This document shows positions 6,077-13,900 of a stretch of 15,806 nucleotides of DNA, piece by piece. Numbering within the stretch: the first letter of the stretch is position 1; every line of letters begins with the position of its first letter. Source of the DNA: Bacillota bacterium (lineage in GTDB: Bacteria; Bacillota; Clostridia; Acetivibrionales; DTU013); assembly GCA_023411715.1 (NCBI GenBank), contig JAEYOM010000011.1, positions 1-15,806 on the forward strand, given 5' to 3'. Both the position numbers and the translations under genes were made by a program. A model generated the notes under the pieces. It was not told the DNA's origin. It did not search any database and was given only the letters and a program-made list of their open reading frames with translations.

Positions 6077-9000
6077 TTATTCGGTTTTCCTAACGCCGTT
6101 TTCGTCTATCTCATAGCCGTCCACCTTAATGCTTCTGGCAAGGGAGCCGTCGGCATGGAAATAATACCATTTACCGCCGATATTCATCCACTTACCGGTA
6201 ACCATCAGGCCATCCTTTGTGAAGTAATATGTCTTTTTGGCCTCGCCGCTGCCTATATCCCGCCAGCCGGTGAACATATTGTTACGGTCGTAGAAGCGCC
6301 AGTTACCGTCGTCCTTTATCCATCCTATTTTGAGTGTTCCGTTGGATTCAAAATAATACTTGGCGCCGTCAATGGTCTGCCAGCCGGTGAGGGCTTTTCC
6401 GCCTTTGTAGTAGAAATTCTGTCCCGAATCGCTGAGCGCCCAGCCCTGTGCGGTGTCGGGGATGATCGTCAGCTTGATATAGCGGTACAGCATGGTGGAA
6501 ACCTCCGCACGCGTTGCATTGACCCCGGGATTGAATTTATTGCCGCTGTCGCCCGTCATAATACCCGCCTGCTGCATGGCCCTGGCCGCATCTTTGCAGG
6601 TACTGCCGATGCTGAAAGCGTCCGCAAAAGCCGCCGCCTCACGGGCCACTGGCAAGGTATAGCCGGTGACCCTGGCATAGTTCGCGAAGATCACGGCGAT
6701 TTCCTCACGAGTAATGGCGCGATCAGGCTCAAATTTACCGTTGACTGCGCCCTGAACGATCCCCTTCTTGTACGCCCATTCGATGTAAGGACGGAAAGCA
6801 CTGTCTGGTTTAACATCGGTGAAGCTGTTTGTGGTATAGAGTTTTACGTCCACATTCGCCAGCCTGCCGAGTGCGGTAACCAACATCCCGCGGGTCATGA
6901 CAGAGTTGGGCTCGAATGTGATGTCGGAGGTGCCAGAGAGCAGTCCTCTTCCGACCACGTAATCAATAGCCTCCTTCGCCCAATGACCGCTGATATCTGT
7001 AAACTTTGCTGACGGAGCCTTATAGCCGACGCCGTAGACGGAAAAGTGACTGGTGGTGAAGATCACGCTTCTGCTGCCCGCGTCATAGACCGAGCCGGCA
7101 ATGCGGTTGATCCCGCCTGTGCCGTCCACATATACGCCGAACAAATAGCCTGCGGCTTCATTGTTTCTCGGTGTATAGGGAATGGTTAGGGTGGCGCTGC
7201 CGCTGCCCAGCGAAGTGATGTTCACCGTCTTGCCGCCCTTCATATAGGAGATAGTGATGTTGTATACCGGCCTTGTACCGATCAGCGCCCTTGCTCCGCC
7301 GGATAGGTTCTGTACCGGGGCGAAGTTGATCGTTACATTTCCGCTGCTCTGTTTCTGAATTTCCAGTAATGCTTTGAGGTCAAGGCCAAGGGAAAAAGGC
7401 ACACCATTTATTTCAAGGCTTGATGCCCCTGCGTTGACCAAGCTTTGCAGGGCATTCTGCGAAAGTGTTATGGAAAGGGCGGTTGCTCCCTGCGGCATGG
7501 TAACGTTCAACTCCACACCGATGCCATTAGTGGTTCTACCTTGAGCACTTGAGTAAGCTTGAGCACTCGCGTAAGCTTGCGCACTCGCGTAAGCTTGCGC
7601 CCTGGCAATCGCGTTGATTATAGTGCTATCCGGAATGACCGCGGTGGCTGAGCCGTTAGCGGTGGCTGAGCCGTTATCGGTGGCTGAGCCGTTAGAGCCC
7701 GCTGTCGCCGTAATCGTAGCTTCCGCCGTCACCGGCTGGTTGGGTTCCCGCTCCGATATTGCGATGGGTGTGGTCACTGTGCTGCCTCCGCTGGATGAGC
7801 TTCCAACGTTACCCGAACCGCCGTCTGAATCGGAACCGCTGCCCGAATCGGAGCCCGTATAGGCAAAATCCGCGCTGATACTGTGGTTATCGGTAACATT
7901 GGTAAAGGTGTAGGAGGATATCATCCCCCGATTGACCCCATCCACAATGACTGAGGCAATGCGGTAATCCGTATTTGCTGTGATGATAAAGGTCAGGCTG
8001 CCACCCTCCGGAACCGATACGGCCCCGCTCGGGCTGATGCTGCCGCCTCTACCCGCCGATGCAGTGATGGTATGGTTTGACGGAGGTGCCGGAGCGATCG
8101 TTATATCCAGTTCTTGAGTATCGATACCCGCTATGTTTGCCGCCTTGACGGTAAAATTGAAGCTTCCTGCTGTTGTCGGCGTGCCGGAAATTATGCTGTC
8201 CGACAAGCTAAGGCCGTCCGGCAAGCTGCCGCTGTCGATGCTCCATGCAATGGGAGTGCTGCCGTCAGCCGCGAGGCTTTGGTTGTATGGAGCGCCCACT
8301 ATGCCGCCCGGCAAGAGGGTTGTAGTGATGCTCGGAACTGTGCCAGGGTTGACGACTCCATAGGTCAGCATCAGCGTGCCGGACAGTGCGTACCCCGCAA
8401 AACCGGTATCGACGGAAAATGGGGTTGAGGATATTTCTTTACCGGTGCTTTTGAGGATGCCGCCGGCATAGCTGATACCTGTCGCCCATCCTCTTGGGTT
8501 GTTCAGCACAATGGCGGCGCTGTAGCCCTCTGCGGCGCTACCCGCCAAGGCGAGTTCCGGCGTTTGGTCATCCGCCTGCAAATTGAAATAGCCGGCGGTT
8601 GAAAAGCCGGACAGATCAAGTTCGGTGAGGTGGTTACCGGAACAGTTCAGTTCATAAAGCAAGTCTAGCCCCGTCAAATTCAGAGCGGTAAGAAGATTGC
8701 CGGAACAGTTCAGCTGTTCCAGATTGTTGAGGCCGGACATGTTCAGAACAGCAAGTGAATTTCCCGCGCAATTCAAATCGTAAAGAGAGTCCAATCCGCT
8801 TACATCCAATGTGGTGAGCCAGTTTGCAGAGCAGTCCAGTTCCTCCAGCACACTGAAATCGGACACATCCAATGCGGTAAGGAGATTACCGGCGCAGTTC
8901 AGTCTTCCCAGCTCATCGTGGTTGGGCATATCCAGTGTGGATAGACGATTACCGGAGCAATCCAGTGCATAAAGGTGGTTAAGTCCATTCAAATCCAGTG

Positions 9001-10513
9001 CTGTAAGATTATTTTTGGAGCAGTACAGCGCTTCCAGCCCGTTAGGCAGATTTGGCAAGGCAGTGAGCCCATTATCGGAGCAGTCTAACTCGATCAGCGT
9101 GGTTGGCAGAACTGTCGGCATCATATCGCCAAGTCTCGCGCAGGCCAGCCACTGCAAGGCGTCCGGCAAGATGGGCGGCGCGGTCAGCGGGTTATAAGAG
9201 CAGTCAAGACCAAGCAAGCCATCCGGCAGGTTGGAAAGCTCTGTAAAGTTGTTTTCGGCACAATACAGCGTTTTTAAACTATTTGGCAGAGAAGGAAGCG
9301 CGGTGAGATTGTTATGTCCGCATACCAGTGTTATAAGGCTGTTTGGCAATGCGGGCAGTGTTGCCAGCGCGTTTTGGCTGCAATCGAGCGTCTCCAGAGC
9401 TGTGAACAGCTCAATCCCTGTAAAGTCGCTGATGCCTTGATTGCTTACATTCAGGGAGCGGATTCCCGCAATTTCGTCCGGCGAAATGTAGCCGTCTTTT
9501 CCCACACCTCCGATGCCGCTCCAAATGTCGGGGCTTTTCAGGATTGTCCGAAGTTTTGCGTCGGGGAAATTTGTCGCATTAATTTCGATGCTGCCTGTTG
9601 GCGGATAGGAAAGATGCAGCGTGCCCGAGAGAACGGCTCCCGTTTTGCCCGTCCCGACGGTAAAAGTGGTTTCTGTAATGGTATTATCGCCGCTTTTAAT
9701 CTTGCCGCCTTCATATGAAATGCCTGCTGCTCCAAATGAGGGGCTGTTCAGTGCAAAATCCGCTTCAAAGCCGCCGGCGCCGTCGCTGAGCAGAGCGATG
9801 TATGCGGTTTGTCCGCTTGCTTTAAAACTGGTTGGCCCTGTTATATCAAGCGAGGTCAAACCAGTGAGGTCCAGCGCGGTAAGGTAATTGTTTGAGCAGT
9901 CCAGCGCCGCCAGGGTGCCGGGCAGAGCCGGAAGCGCGGCCAGCTTGTTGTCCGAGCAGTTAAGCGTCTCAAGTCCGGAAGGCAACGCGGGCAATCCGGT
10001 GAGGTCGCTTCCCATAACAAACAGGTTCTTCAAGCTGTCGGGAAAGCCGTTTGGCACGGTGAAAGCGCTATAGTTGTATGCGCACATCAGGGAGGTCAGC
10101 GAAGTAAAGCGCTCGATGCCCGTCAGATCGTGGATGCCTTGGCGATCCATATAAATCAGCGTAATGCCCGCGATTTCCTCCGGCGTCAACACACCGTCGC
10201 TGCCTGCGCCGCCGATATTTTCGCTGTTCTTAAGCCACGCGCGGAACTTTTCGTCGGGGAAATTTGTCTCGTCAATTGTAATTTCCCCCGCATTATTTTT
10301 AAATGCAGCACCGCTTGGAGTTGTGCTGTCAATACCGCTTGGAGCTGCTTTGCCAACACCGTCTGGAGCTGCGTTGTCAGTACTGCTTGCACCGACGTTT
10401 CCCGGGGCGTAGGAAAATTCCGCCGCAAACGCGGGCATCGCCTGTGCAAACACCAGCGCACCCGTCAGCAGCAGCGCAAACATTTTTGTTGATATTTTAC
10501 TCGGCTTCATCAT
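6077..10513 (-). CDS. Giant surface protein: two LRR modules, Ig-like domain, SLH x3, C-terminal wall-binding repeats
   Basis: This 1478-residue secreted protein has a signal peptide (residues 1-31, ending AMPAFA). The order is: an 8-residue repeat linker (48-71); LRR module A (77-220) with its cap domain (about 229-303); LRR module B (309-640) with a matching cap (about 641-718); a putative-Ig (He_PIG-like) domain (727-808, phrase LPDGLSL...ISGTPTTAGSFNF); an InlB B-repeat-like domain (814-885); a Gly/Ser linker (886-915); two short tandem repeats (941-958, 972-989); an unrecognised beta-rich domain (about 995-1165); three SLH repeats (about 1169-1345); and a tail of about five YG-type cell-wall-binding repeats (1357-1478, e.g. 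GWQTIDGAKYYFESNGTLKIGW). It should sit on the cell wall and bind proteins or glycans. AGGAGG at 10518-10523 precedes two adjacent ATGs (10513, 10510). The kinase/regulator pair lies immediately upstream on the same strand. Architecture is firm; ligand unknown. Confidence 0.93.
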   Translation of the reverse strand: MMKPSKISTKMFALLLTGALVFAQAMPAFAAEFSYAPGNVGASSTDNAAPDGVGKAAPSGIDSTTPSGAAFKNNAGEITIDETNFPDEKFRAWLKNSENIGGAGSDGVLTPEEIAGITLIYMDRQGIHDLTGIERFTSLTSLMCAYNYSAFTVPNGFPDSLKNLFVMGSDLTGLPALPSGLETLNCSDNKLAALPALPGTLAALDCSNNYLTALDLTGLTSLDITGPTSFKASGQTAYIALLSDGAGGFEADFALNSPSFGAAGISYEGGKIKSGDNTITETTFTVGTGKTGAVLSGTLHLSYPPTGSIEINATNFPDAKLRTILKSPDIWSGIGGVGKDGYISPDEIAGIRSLNVSNQGISDFTGIELFTALETLDCSQNALATLPALPNSLITLVCGHNNLTALPSLPNSLKTLYCAENNFTELSNLPDGLLGLDCSYNPLTAPPILPDALQWLACARLGDMMPTVLPTTLIELDCSDNGLTALPNLPNGLEALYCSKNNLTALDLNGLNHLYALDCSGNRLSTLDMPNHDELGRLNCAGNLLTALDVSDFSVLEELDCSANWLTTLDVSGLDSLYDLNCAGNSLAVLNMSGLNNLEQLNCSGNLLTALNLTGLDLLYELNCSGNHLTELDLSGFSTAGYFNLQADDQTPELALAGSAAEGYSAAIVLNNPRGWATGISYAGGILKSTGKEISSTPFSVDTGFAGYALSGTLMLTYGVVNPGTVPSITTTLLPGGIVGAPYNQSLAADGSTPIAWSIDSGSLPDGLSLSDSIISGTPTTAGSFNFTVKAANIAGIDTQELDITIAPAPPSNHTITASAGRGGSISPSGAVSVPEGGSLTFIITANTDYRIASVIVDGVNRGMISSYTFTNVTDNHSISADFAYTGSDSGSGSDSDGGSGNVGSSSSGGSTVTTPIAISEREPNQPVTAEATITATAGSNGSATDNGSATANGSATAVIPDSTIINAIARAQAYASAQAYASAQAYSSAQGRTTNGIGVELNVTMPQGATALSITLSQNALQSLVNAGASSLEINGVPFSLGLDLKALLEIQKQSSGNVTINFAPVQNLSGGARALIGTRPVYNITISYMKGGKTVNITSLGSGSATLTIPYTPRNNEAAGYLFGVYVDGTGGINRIAGSVYDAGSRSVIFTTSHFSVYGVGYKAPSAKFTDISGHWAKEAIDYVVGRGLLSGTSDITFEPNSVMTRGMLVTALGRLANVDVKLYTTNSFTDVKPDSAFRPYIEWAYKKGIVQGAVNGKFEPDRAITREEIAVIFANYARVTGYTLPVAREAAAFADAFSIGSTCKDAARAMQQAGIMTGDSGNKFNPGVNATRAEVSTMLYRYIKLTIIPDTAQGWALSDSGQNFYYKGGKALTGWQTIDGAKYYFESNGTLKIGWIKDDGNWRFYDRNNMFTGWRDIGSGEAKKTYYFTKDGLMVTGKWMNIGGKWYYFHADGSLARSIKVDGYEIDENGVRKTE
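7547..7600 (-). repeat. Three in-frame 18-bp repeats encoding AQAYAS
   Basis: Three tandem 18-base units, each with a HindIII-like aagctt core, encode AQAYAS-AQAYAS-AQAYSS at residues 972-989 of the giant surface protein, in an Ala-rich linker. Unit length keeps the frame, so copy-number change would alter linker length only. Confidence 0.8.
7640..7693 (-). repeat. Three in-frame 18-bp repeats encoding NGSAT(A/D)
   Basis: Three nearly identical 18-base units (ggtggctgagccgttagc on the + strand) encode NGSATD-NGSATA-NGSATA at residues 941-958 of the giant surface protein. They lie 39 bases from the AQAYAS array, so this linker holds two separate minisatellites. Confidence 0.8.
8618..9406 (-). 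repeat. Leucine-rich-repeat array with regular cysteines
   Basis: Thirteen consecutive repeats of the giant protein carry a Cys in the consensus L-x-C-x-x-N-x-L. Cys378, 398, 418, 438, 458, 478 and 498 are exactly 20 residues apart and read LPxLPxxLxxLxCxxNxLT. Cys519, 540, 561, 582, 603 and 624 are exactly 21 apart and read LDLSGLxxLxxLNCSGNxLT. Module A holds three more matching Cys (144, 186, 206). Confidence 0.9.
10301..10372 (-). repeat. Three degenerate 24-bp repeats encoding an AAPSG-type octapeptide
   Basis: Residues 48-71 of the giant protein read AAPDGVGK, AAPSGIDS, TTPSGAAF: an imperfect 8-residue tandem repeat just after the signal peptide, forming a spacer before the first LRR module. 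Confidence 0.65.
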
Positions 10514-10592
10514 GCTTCCTCCTCAATTTGGAATGTACAGTTCTACAACCAATATGCACAAGAAAATCCTTCCAATGATTGCCTTCATCCTA

Positions 10593-10618
10593 TCACAGGG
10601 TTGTCACAAAATCTCACA
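10593..10618 (-). promoter_or_regulatory. Three TGTGA direct repeats upstream of the giant surface-protein gene
   Basis: On the minus strand TGTGA occurs at 10614-10618, 10604-10608 and 10593-10597, with steps of 10 and 11 bases, about one helical turn each; the first two extend to TTTGTGA. SARP/OmpR-type regulators bind short direct repeats with about 11-base periodicity upstream of their targets, and such a regulator is encoded next door (10768-11874). No convincing -10 box was identified. The role is inferred. Confidence 0.4.
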
Positions 10619-10702
10619 AATTGTAAAATGCGCCTTTCATGCAGGCTTTCAGGCTTTCAAGCTTTCACCCATTAGAACATGTGCCCATCGGGCGCACGCT
10701 AG

Positions 10703-10749
10703 AAAGCCGCCTTGAAATGGTATGTCAACCCATTTCAAAGCGGCTTTTT
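10703..10749 (-). terminator. Long hairpin after the response-regulator gene
   Basis: AAAGCCGC-c-TTGAAATGG (10703-10720) pairs with CCATTTCAA-a-GCGGCTTT (10730-10747): 17 base pairs with a single mismatch and a 9-base loop. It begins about 20 bases after the response-regulator stop at 10768. The T-run is TTT on the minus strand and five T on the plus strand, so it may work in both directions. It would separate the regulator operon from the giant surface gene. Confidence 0.65.
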
Positions 10750-10767
10750 AAAAATATCGATTGCTTT

Positions 10768-11874
10768 TTAGTGTTTCAGGCGTTCATATTGCTCACGGTA
10801 GCGTGCGGCTGGCTTCAGGTGCAGCTCTTTTTTCATTACCCGGGCGTATTGCTCATACCTTGTCAGGTAGGCGCTGCGGCTGCCGGTTTGCAGCGCCAGG
10901 TCAAGCAGTAGGGTGTACGCTTCCTCGCACAGTGCGTTGCGCAGCAATAACGCAGTCAGGACGCTCTCCGCTATCGGCTGGCGGGCCGCTGCGATATGGC
11001 AGCTCGCAAGTCCCAAGGCAATACGCTCATATTCGTTTTCCGCTTCATTCGCGCTTTCGCCTGCCCACCCGTAACTCTCCTTCTCAAGATACGTTCCTCG
11101 GTACAGGCTCAGTGCACGCGTCGCTTCAGACGCGTTTTCTTCCGTGATGACAGGCTTCTCCCGCGCAAAGCGCATAAAATCAGTAAAGTCGCATACGCCG
11201 GGCGCAATGATGAGCGCGTTGTCCTCCGTCAGCCTGATTAGTTTACGCTCCGGATCAATAATATCCAGCAGACTTTTCAGCCGGTAAATCGTCATATAAA
11301 GGTTGTGGACAGCGCTCTTATCAGCCTGCCCGCCAAACAACACGCCCAGCAGCTCAGGCTTTGAAGCTGGGTAGCCGTTTTTACCGATAAGGTAGAGCAG
11401 CAGCTCTTTTACCCGGCGTGTGCTCCATTTGACCTCTGTTGTGCAAACAAGCTCAAACATACCGAAGCAATGGATTGTAAGCCCAGGCTTCGCCGGTTCC
11501 TTTGGATGCAGCAGTTCGTAGTGCTTGCGCAGGTGGCCGATGCAGTCATCCAGCCTCGCCTGATTGACGGGCTTTAGTAAAAAATCCAAAGGATGCGCTT
11601 TATACGCCTCCAGCGCATATTGAGCATAAGCGGTGACAAATATCACAACCACGCCGGGGCATTTCTCCTGAATACGCAGCGCCAGCTCCAGCCCGTTGAG
11701 CTTTGGCATGTCGATGTCCAGAAAGACCGCGTCCGGCGGAGAATATGTAATGGTTTCCAGCGCGCGCGCCGGATCTGTTTCCGCCAATCCAAGCTCCAGA
11801 TCAGAATATTTCTTCAGCAGCCAGGCCATTTCGTCCAGACAGGGCTGTTCGTCGTCAATCAGCCATATCTTCAT
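10768..11874 (-). CDS. Response regulator with REC, winged-helix and BTAD (SARP-like) domains
   Basis: This 368-residue protein has a REC domain (1-118) with the acidic pair Asp7/Asp8, phospho-acceptor Asp53 (FLDIDMP), Thr81 and Lys101 (LLKPV). Residues about 131-225 are an OmpR-like winged helix of the SARP type (LTIHCFGMFEL, then KWSTRRVKELLLYLI). Residues about 226-368 are a helical BTAD domain (FTDFMRFA, ALSLYRGTYLE, RYEQYARVMKKELHLKPA). This is the REC-wHTH-BTAD architecture found in Firmicutes. It should be phosphorylated by the kinase encoded just upstream: the two genes overlap by 20 bases, implying translational coupling and one transcript. The ATG has GGGGTGA seven bases upstream, inside the kinase 3' end. 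The nearest candidate target is the giant surface-protein gene immediately downstream. Confidence 0.93.
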   Translation of the reverse strand: MKIWLIDDEQPCLDEMAWLLKKYSDLELGLAETDPARALETITYSPPDAVFLDIDMPKLNGLELALRIQEKCPGVVVIFVTAYAQYALEAYKAHPLDFLLKPVNQARLDDCIGHLRKHYELLHPKEPAKPGLTIHCFGMFELVCTTEVKWSTRRVKELLLYLIGKNGYPASKPELLGVLFGGQADKSAVHNLYMTIYRLKSLLDIIDPERKLIRLTEDNALIIAPGVCDFTDFMRFAREKPVITEENASEATRALSLYRGTYLEKESYGWAGESANEAENEYERIALGLASCHIAAARQPIAESVLTALLLRNALCEEAYTLLLDLALQTGSRSAYLTRYEQYARVMKKELHLKPAARYREQYERLKH

Positions 11875-13783
11875 GCAGCTTCACCCCCCTATATGGAATA
11901 TCGAAGTAAACCTCGCATCCGCCGCCCTGCGGTGCGGAAAAAACCAGGCAGGTACGGTAAAGCCGCGAAAGGCGGCGGTTGATGTTCTCAATACCCACAC
12001 CCCTGCGGGAAGAATGGGGTTTCCCCCCTAAGCCCACTCCATTATCCTTAACGCCGATTCGTATCCTTCCGCTTTTCATTCGCCGGGAATAGACCGTGAC
12101 CGTACCGCCTCCCTCCTTTTCACGCAGCCCATGGACAAAAGCGTTCTCCACCAGCGGCTGAAGCAAAAGCGAGGGAAGCAAAAAGTCCTCCGCTTCCATT
12201 TGGTATTCAACGCAGAATTTTTCCCCGAACCGCGCCTGCTCCAGCGAGGTATAAGCCCGTACCAGTTCCAGTTCCTGCGCGAAGGGAACCAGTTCATCCC
12301 TCTCATAATCATAAAAGCCCCGCAGATAACTGCTGAAATCCACCAGCAGCTCCCTTGCCCGGTCAGGTTCCCTCCGGGAAATGGAAATGATGGAAGTCAG
12401 TGAATTATGGATGAAATGCGGACGGATCTGCCCTTTCAGATGGGCGATTTCCAGCTCATGCGCCCTGCGGTAACGCATGGCGACCACAGACATCTGCGCG
12501 AACACGAAGATCATATATTGAAAGGCCGAGGTATCCAGTAAATAATATCCGGTTGATCTGTCCGGCAAAAAAAGCCCGTAGCCGATGAGAAACGAAGTCA
12601 GTGACATTGCGAACAACAACAGCGGCGCACCCTGGCGGCCCTGCCACGCTGCCCGGACCAGATGCGCCGTCACAAGAACCATAGCAAGCAGGAGGATATA
12701 GTTCATCGTCCGAGGAGCAACAGTTGTGATATCGGGCGGGAAGAGCAGGATAAACAGCGATACCGCTGCGGAATAGGAAAACAAGAGAAAAACCTGCCAC
12801 CTTGGGACCAGTCGTCCATAAGCAAGATATAGGAAATACAACAGCAGGAACTCCGCCCAAGGCGTGCATAGAAGGTAGAGACGGCTCAGCCACACCGCTG
12901 AGATATTGGGAAATATGGTAAACAGTATGTCGCCGATATTTGATAGACGCAACAGGATATCGGCGGCAAGAATTGATAAAACCAAAGCTTCTTTTTCTCT
13001 TCTCTGCGCAAGAAAGAAGATGAGGAAGAACAGGCAGGAGACAATCTGCACCGTCATGGCATAGGTAACCGCGTTTGAAAGCTGCCGGTCAAAGGCCGCC
13101 GCCTGAGCATAGGTTCCAAGCATGACCGGCTCCAGCATGCCGCCGGTTCCATATAAGTTGTTGCATACCTGCATCACCAAATCAAAGCTGTCTGCCTTGG
13201 GGGTAAAGGAGACAAGCTGAGGCCGGTAGGCTGAGGCCGGAGCGGACGAATCGTCGCCAAAGTTTCCGTTTTGCGCGATGAGAATGCCGTCGACATACAG
13301 CCGATAGACGTTTCTCATGTCTTTGATACGCACACCGTAGACCTCGCCGGCCTGCGCGCCCGTTACACGGACATAATAGGTTGCCTCTCCTTTTTCGGGC
13401 AGGCTTATACCGCCGACTTTATAACGACTCCATTTATCGGGAGCGCTGACAAGAATTGGAGTCTGTCCGCTACCCTTGATTTGCGCGTCGCTCAACAGAC
13501 AATTCCAATAGAACTCCCATTGACCGCTTACGGCAAATGCCTGCTTCCTATTCCAGTCAGCCAAATCAAGCACGCCATTTTGAGCCTGGGGCATCCGGCT
13601 GCCTGAAAGCCGCGCTGGTACGAAAAGACCGGCAATGACAATAAGCGCAGTCAAAATGGGCAAAACGGCCCGTGCAAGCCTTTTCCAAGCCATGCCTGTA
13701 TGCAGAGCCGCTCCCGGATAACGAAACAGATGCTTCAACTCATCATGGGCTCTGCGACGTTTTATTAATTCGTCCTTCTTCAT
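11855..13783 (-). CDS. 7TM-DISM-like sensor histidine kinase (LytS-type kinase core)
   Basis: This 642-residue membrane kinase has a basic N-terminus, a first membrane segment (about 38-57) and an extracellular beta-rich sensor domain (about 65-225; GVLDLADWN, SGQWEFYWN, YYVRV, YRLYVDG), typical of 7TM-DISM receptors and possibly carbohydrate-sensing. Seven further membrane segments span about 237-437. The cytoplasmic kinase has the His box QIRPHFIHNSL with phospho-acceptor His456, the N box QPLVENAFVHG (Asn547), and ATP-binding glycine motifs DNGVG (580-584) and RGVGIEN (594-600). The box reads RPHFIHN where NPHFLYN is usual for this class. AGGAGAGGG precedes the ATG at 13783. It is first in a two-gene operon with the response regulator. 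The ligand is unknown; the kinase call is firm. Confidence 0.93.
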   Translation of the reverse strand: MKKDELIKRRRAHDELKHLFRYPGAALHTGMAWKRLARAVLPILTALIVIAGLFVPARLSGSRMPQAQNGVLDLADWNRKQAFAVSGQWEFYWNCLLSDAQIKGSGQTPILVSAPDKWSRYKVGGISLPEKGEATYYVRVTGAQAGEVYGVRIKDMRNVYRLYVDGILIAQNGNFGDDSSAPASAYRPQLVSFTPKADSFDLVMQVCNNLYGTGGMLEPVMLGTYAQAAAFDRQLSNAVTYAMTVQIVSCLFFLIFFLAQRREKEALVLSILAADILLRLSNIGDILFTIFPNISAVWLSRLYLLCTPWAEFLLLYFLYLAYGRLVPRWQVFLLFSYSAAVSLFILLFPPDITTVAPRTMNYILLLAMVLVTAHLVRAAWQGRQGAPLLLFAMSLTSFLIGYGLFLPDRSTGYYLLDTSAFQYMIFVFAQMSVVAMRYRRAHELEIAHLKGQIRPHFIHNSLTSIISISRREPDRARELLVDFSSYLRGFYDYERDELVPFAQELELVRAYTSLEQARFGEKFCVEYQMEAEDFLLPSLLLQPLVENAFVHGLREKEGGGTVTVYSRRMKSGRIRIGVKDNGVGLGGKPHSSRRGVGIENINRRLSRLYRTCLVFSAPQGGGCEVYFDIPYRGVKLHEDMAD

Positions 13784-13900
13784 CCGGTTCCCTCTCCTGA
13801 ACAGGAAGGCTCCTGCTTCTTCTTCGTCTGTTGTCCGGCTGCGTAATGGGATTTATGTAGAATTCAGTTAAATTGTGATCCAAGCGTCTTTATATCGTGG

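Noticed and set aside
6155..7012. 285-codon open frame on the plus strand
   Set aside because: It lies entirely opposite the SLH/wall-binding end of the giant surface gene, has no ribosome binding site or recognisable domain, and its composition is that of an antisense shadow.
7547..7693. Short regular repeats that could suggest a CRISPR array
   Set aside because: The units are 18 bases, tandem, in frame and translated into Ala/Ser-rich linker; there are no spacers and no cas genes.
10681..10697. Small imperfect hairpin GTGCCC-atcg-GGCGCAC
   Set aside because: Six pairs with a bulge and no T-run; it may be chance and adds nothing beyond the strong hairpin at 10703-10747.
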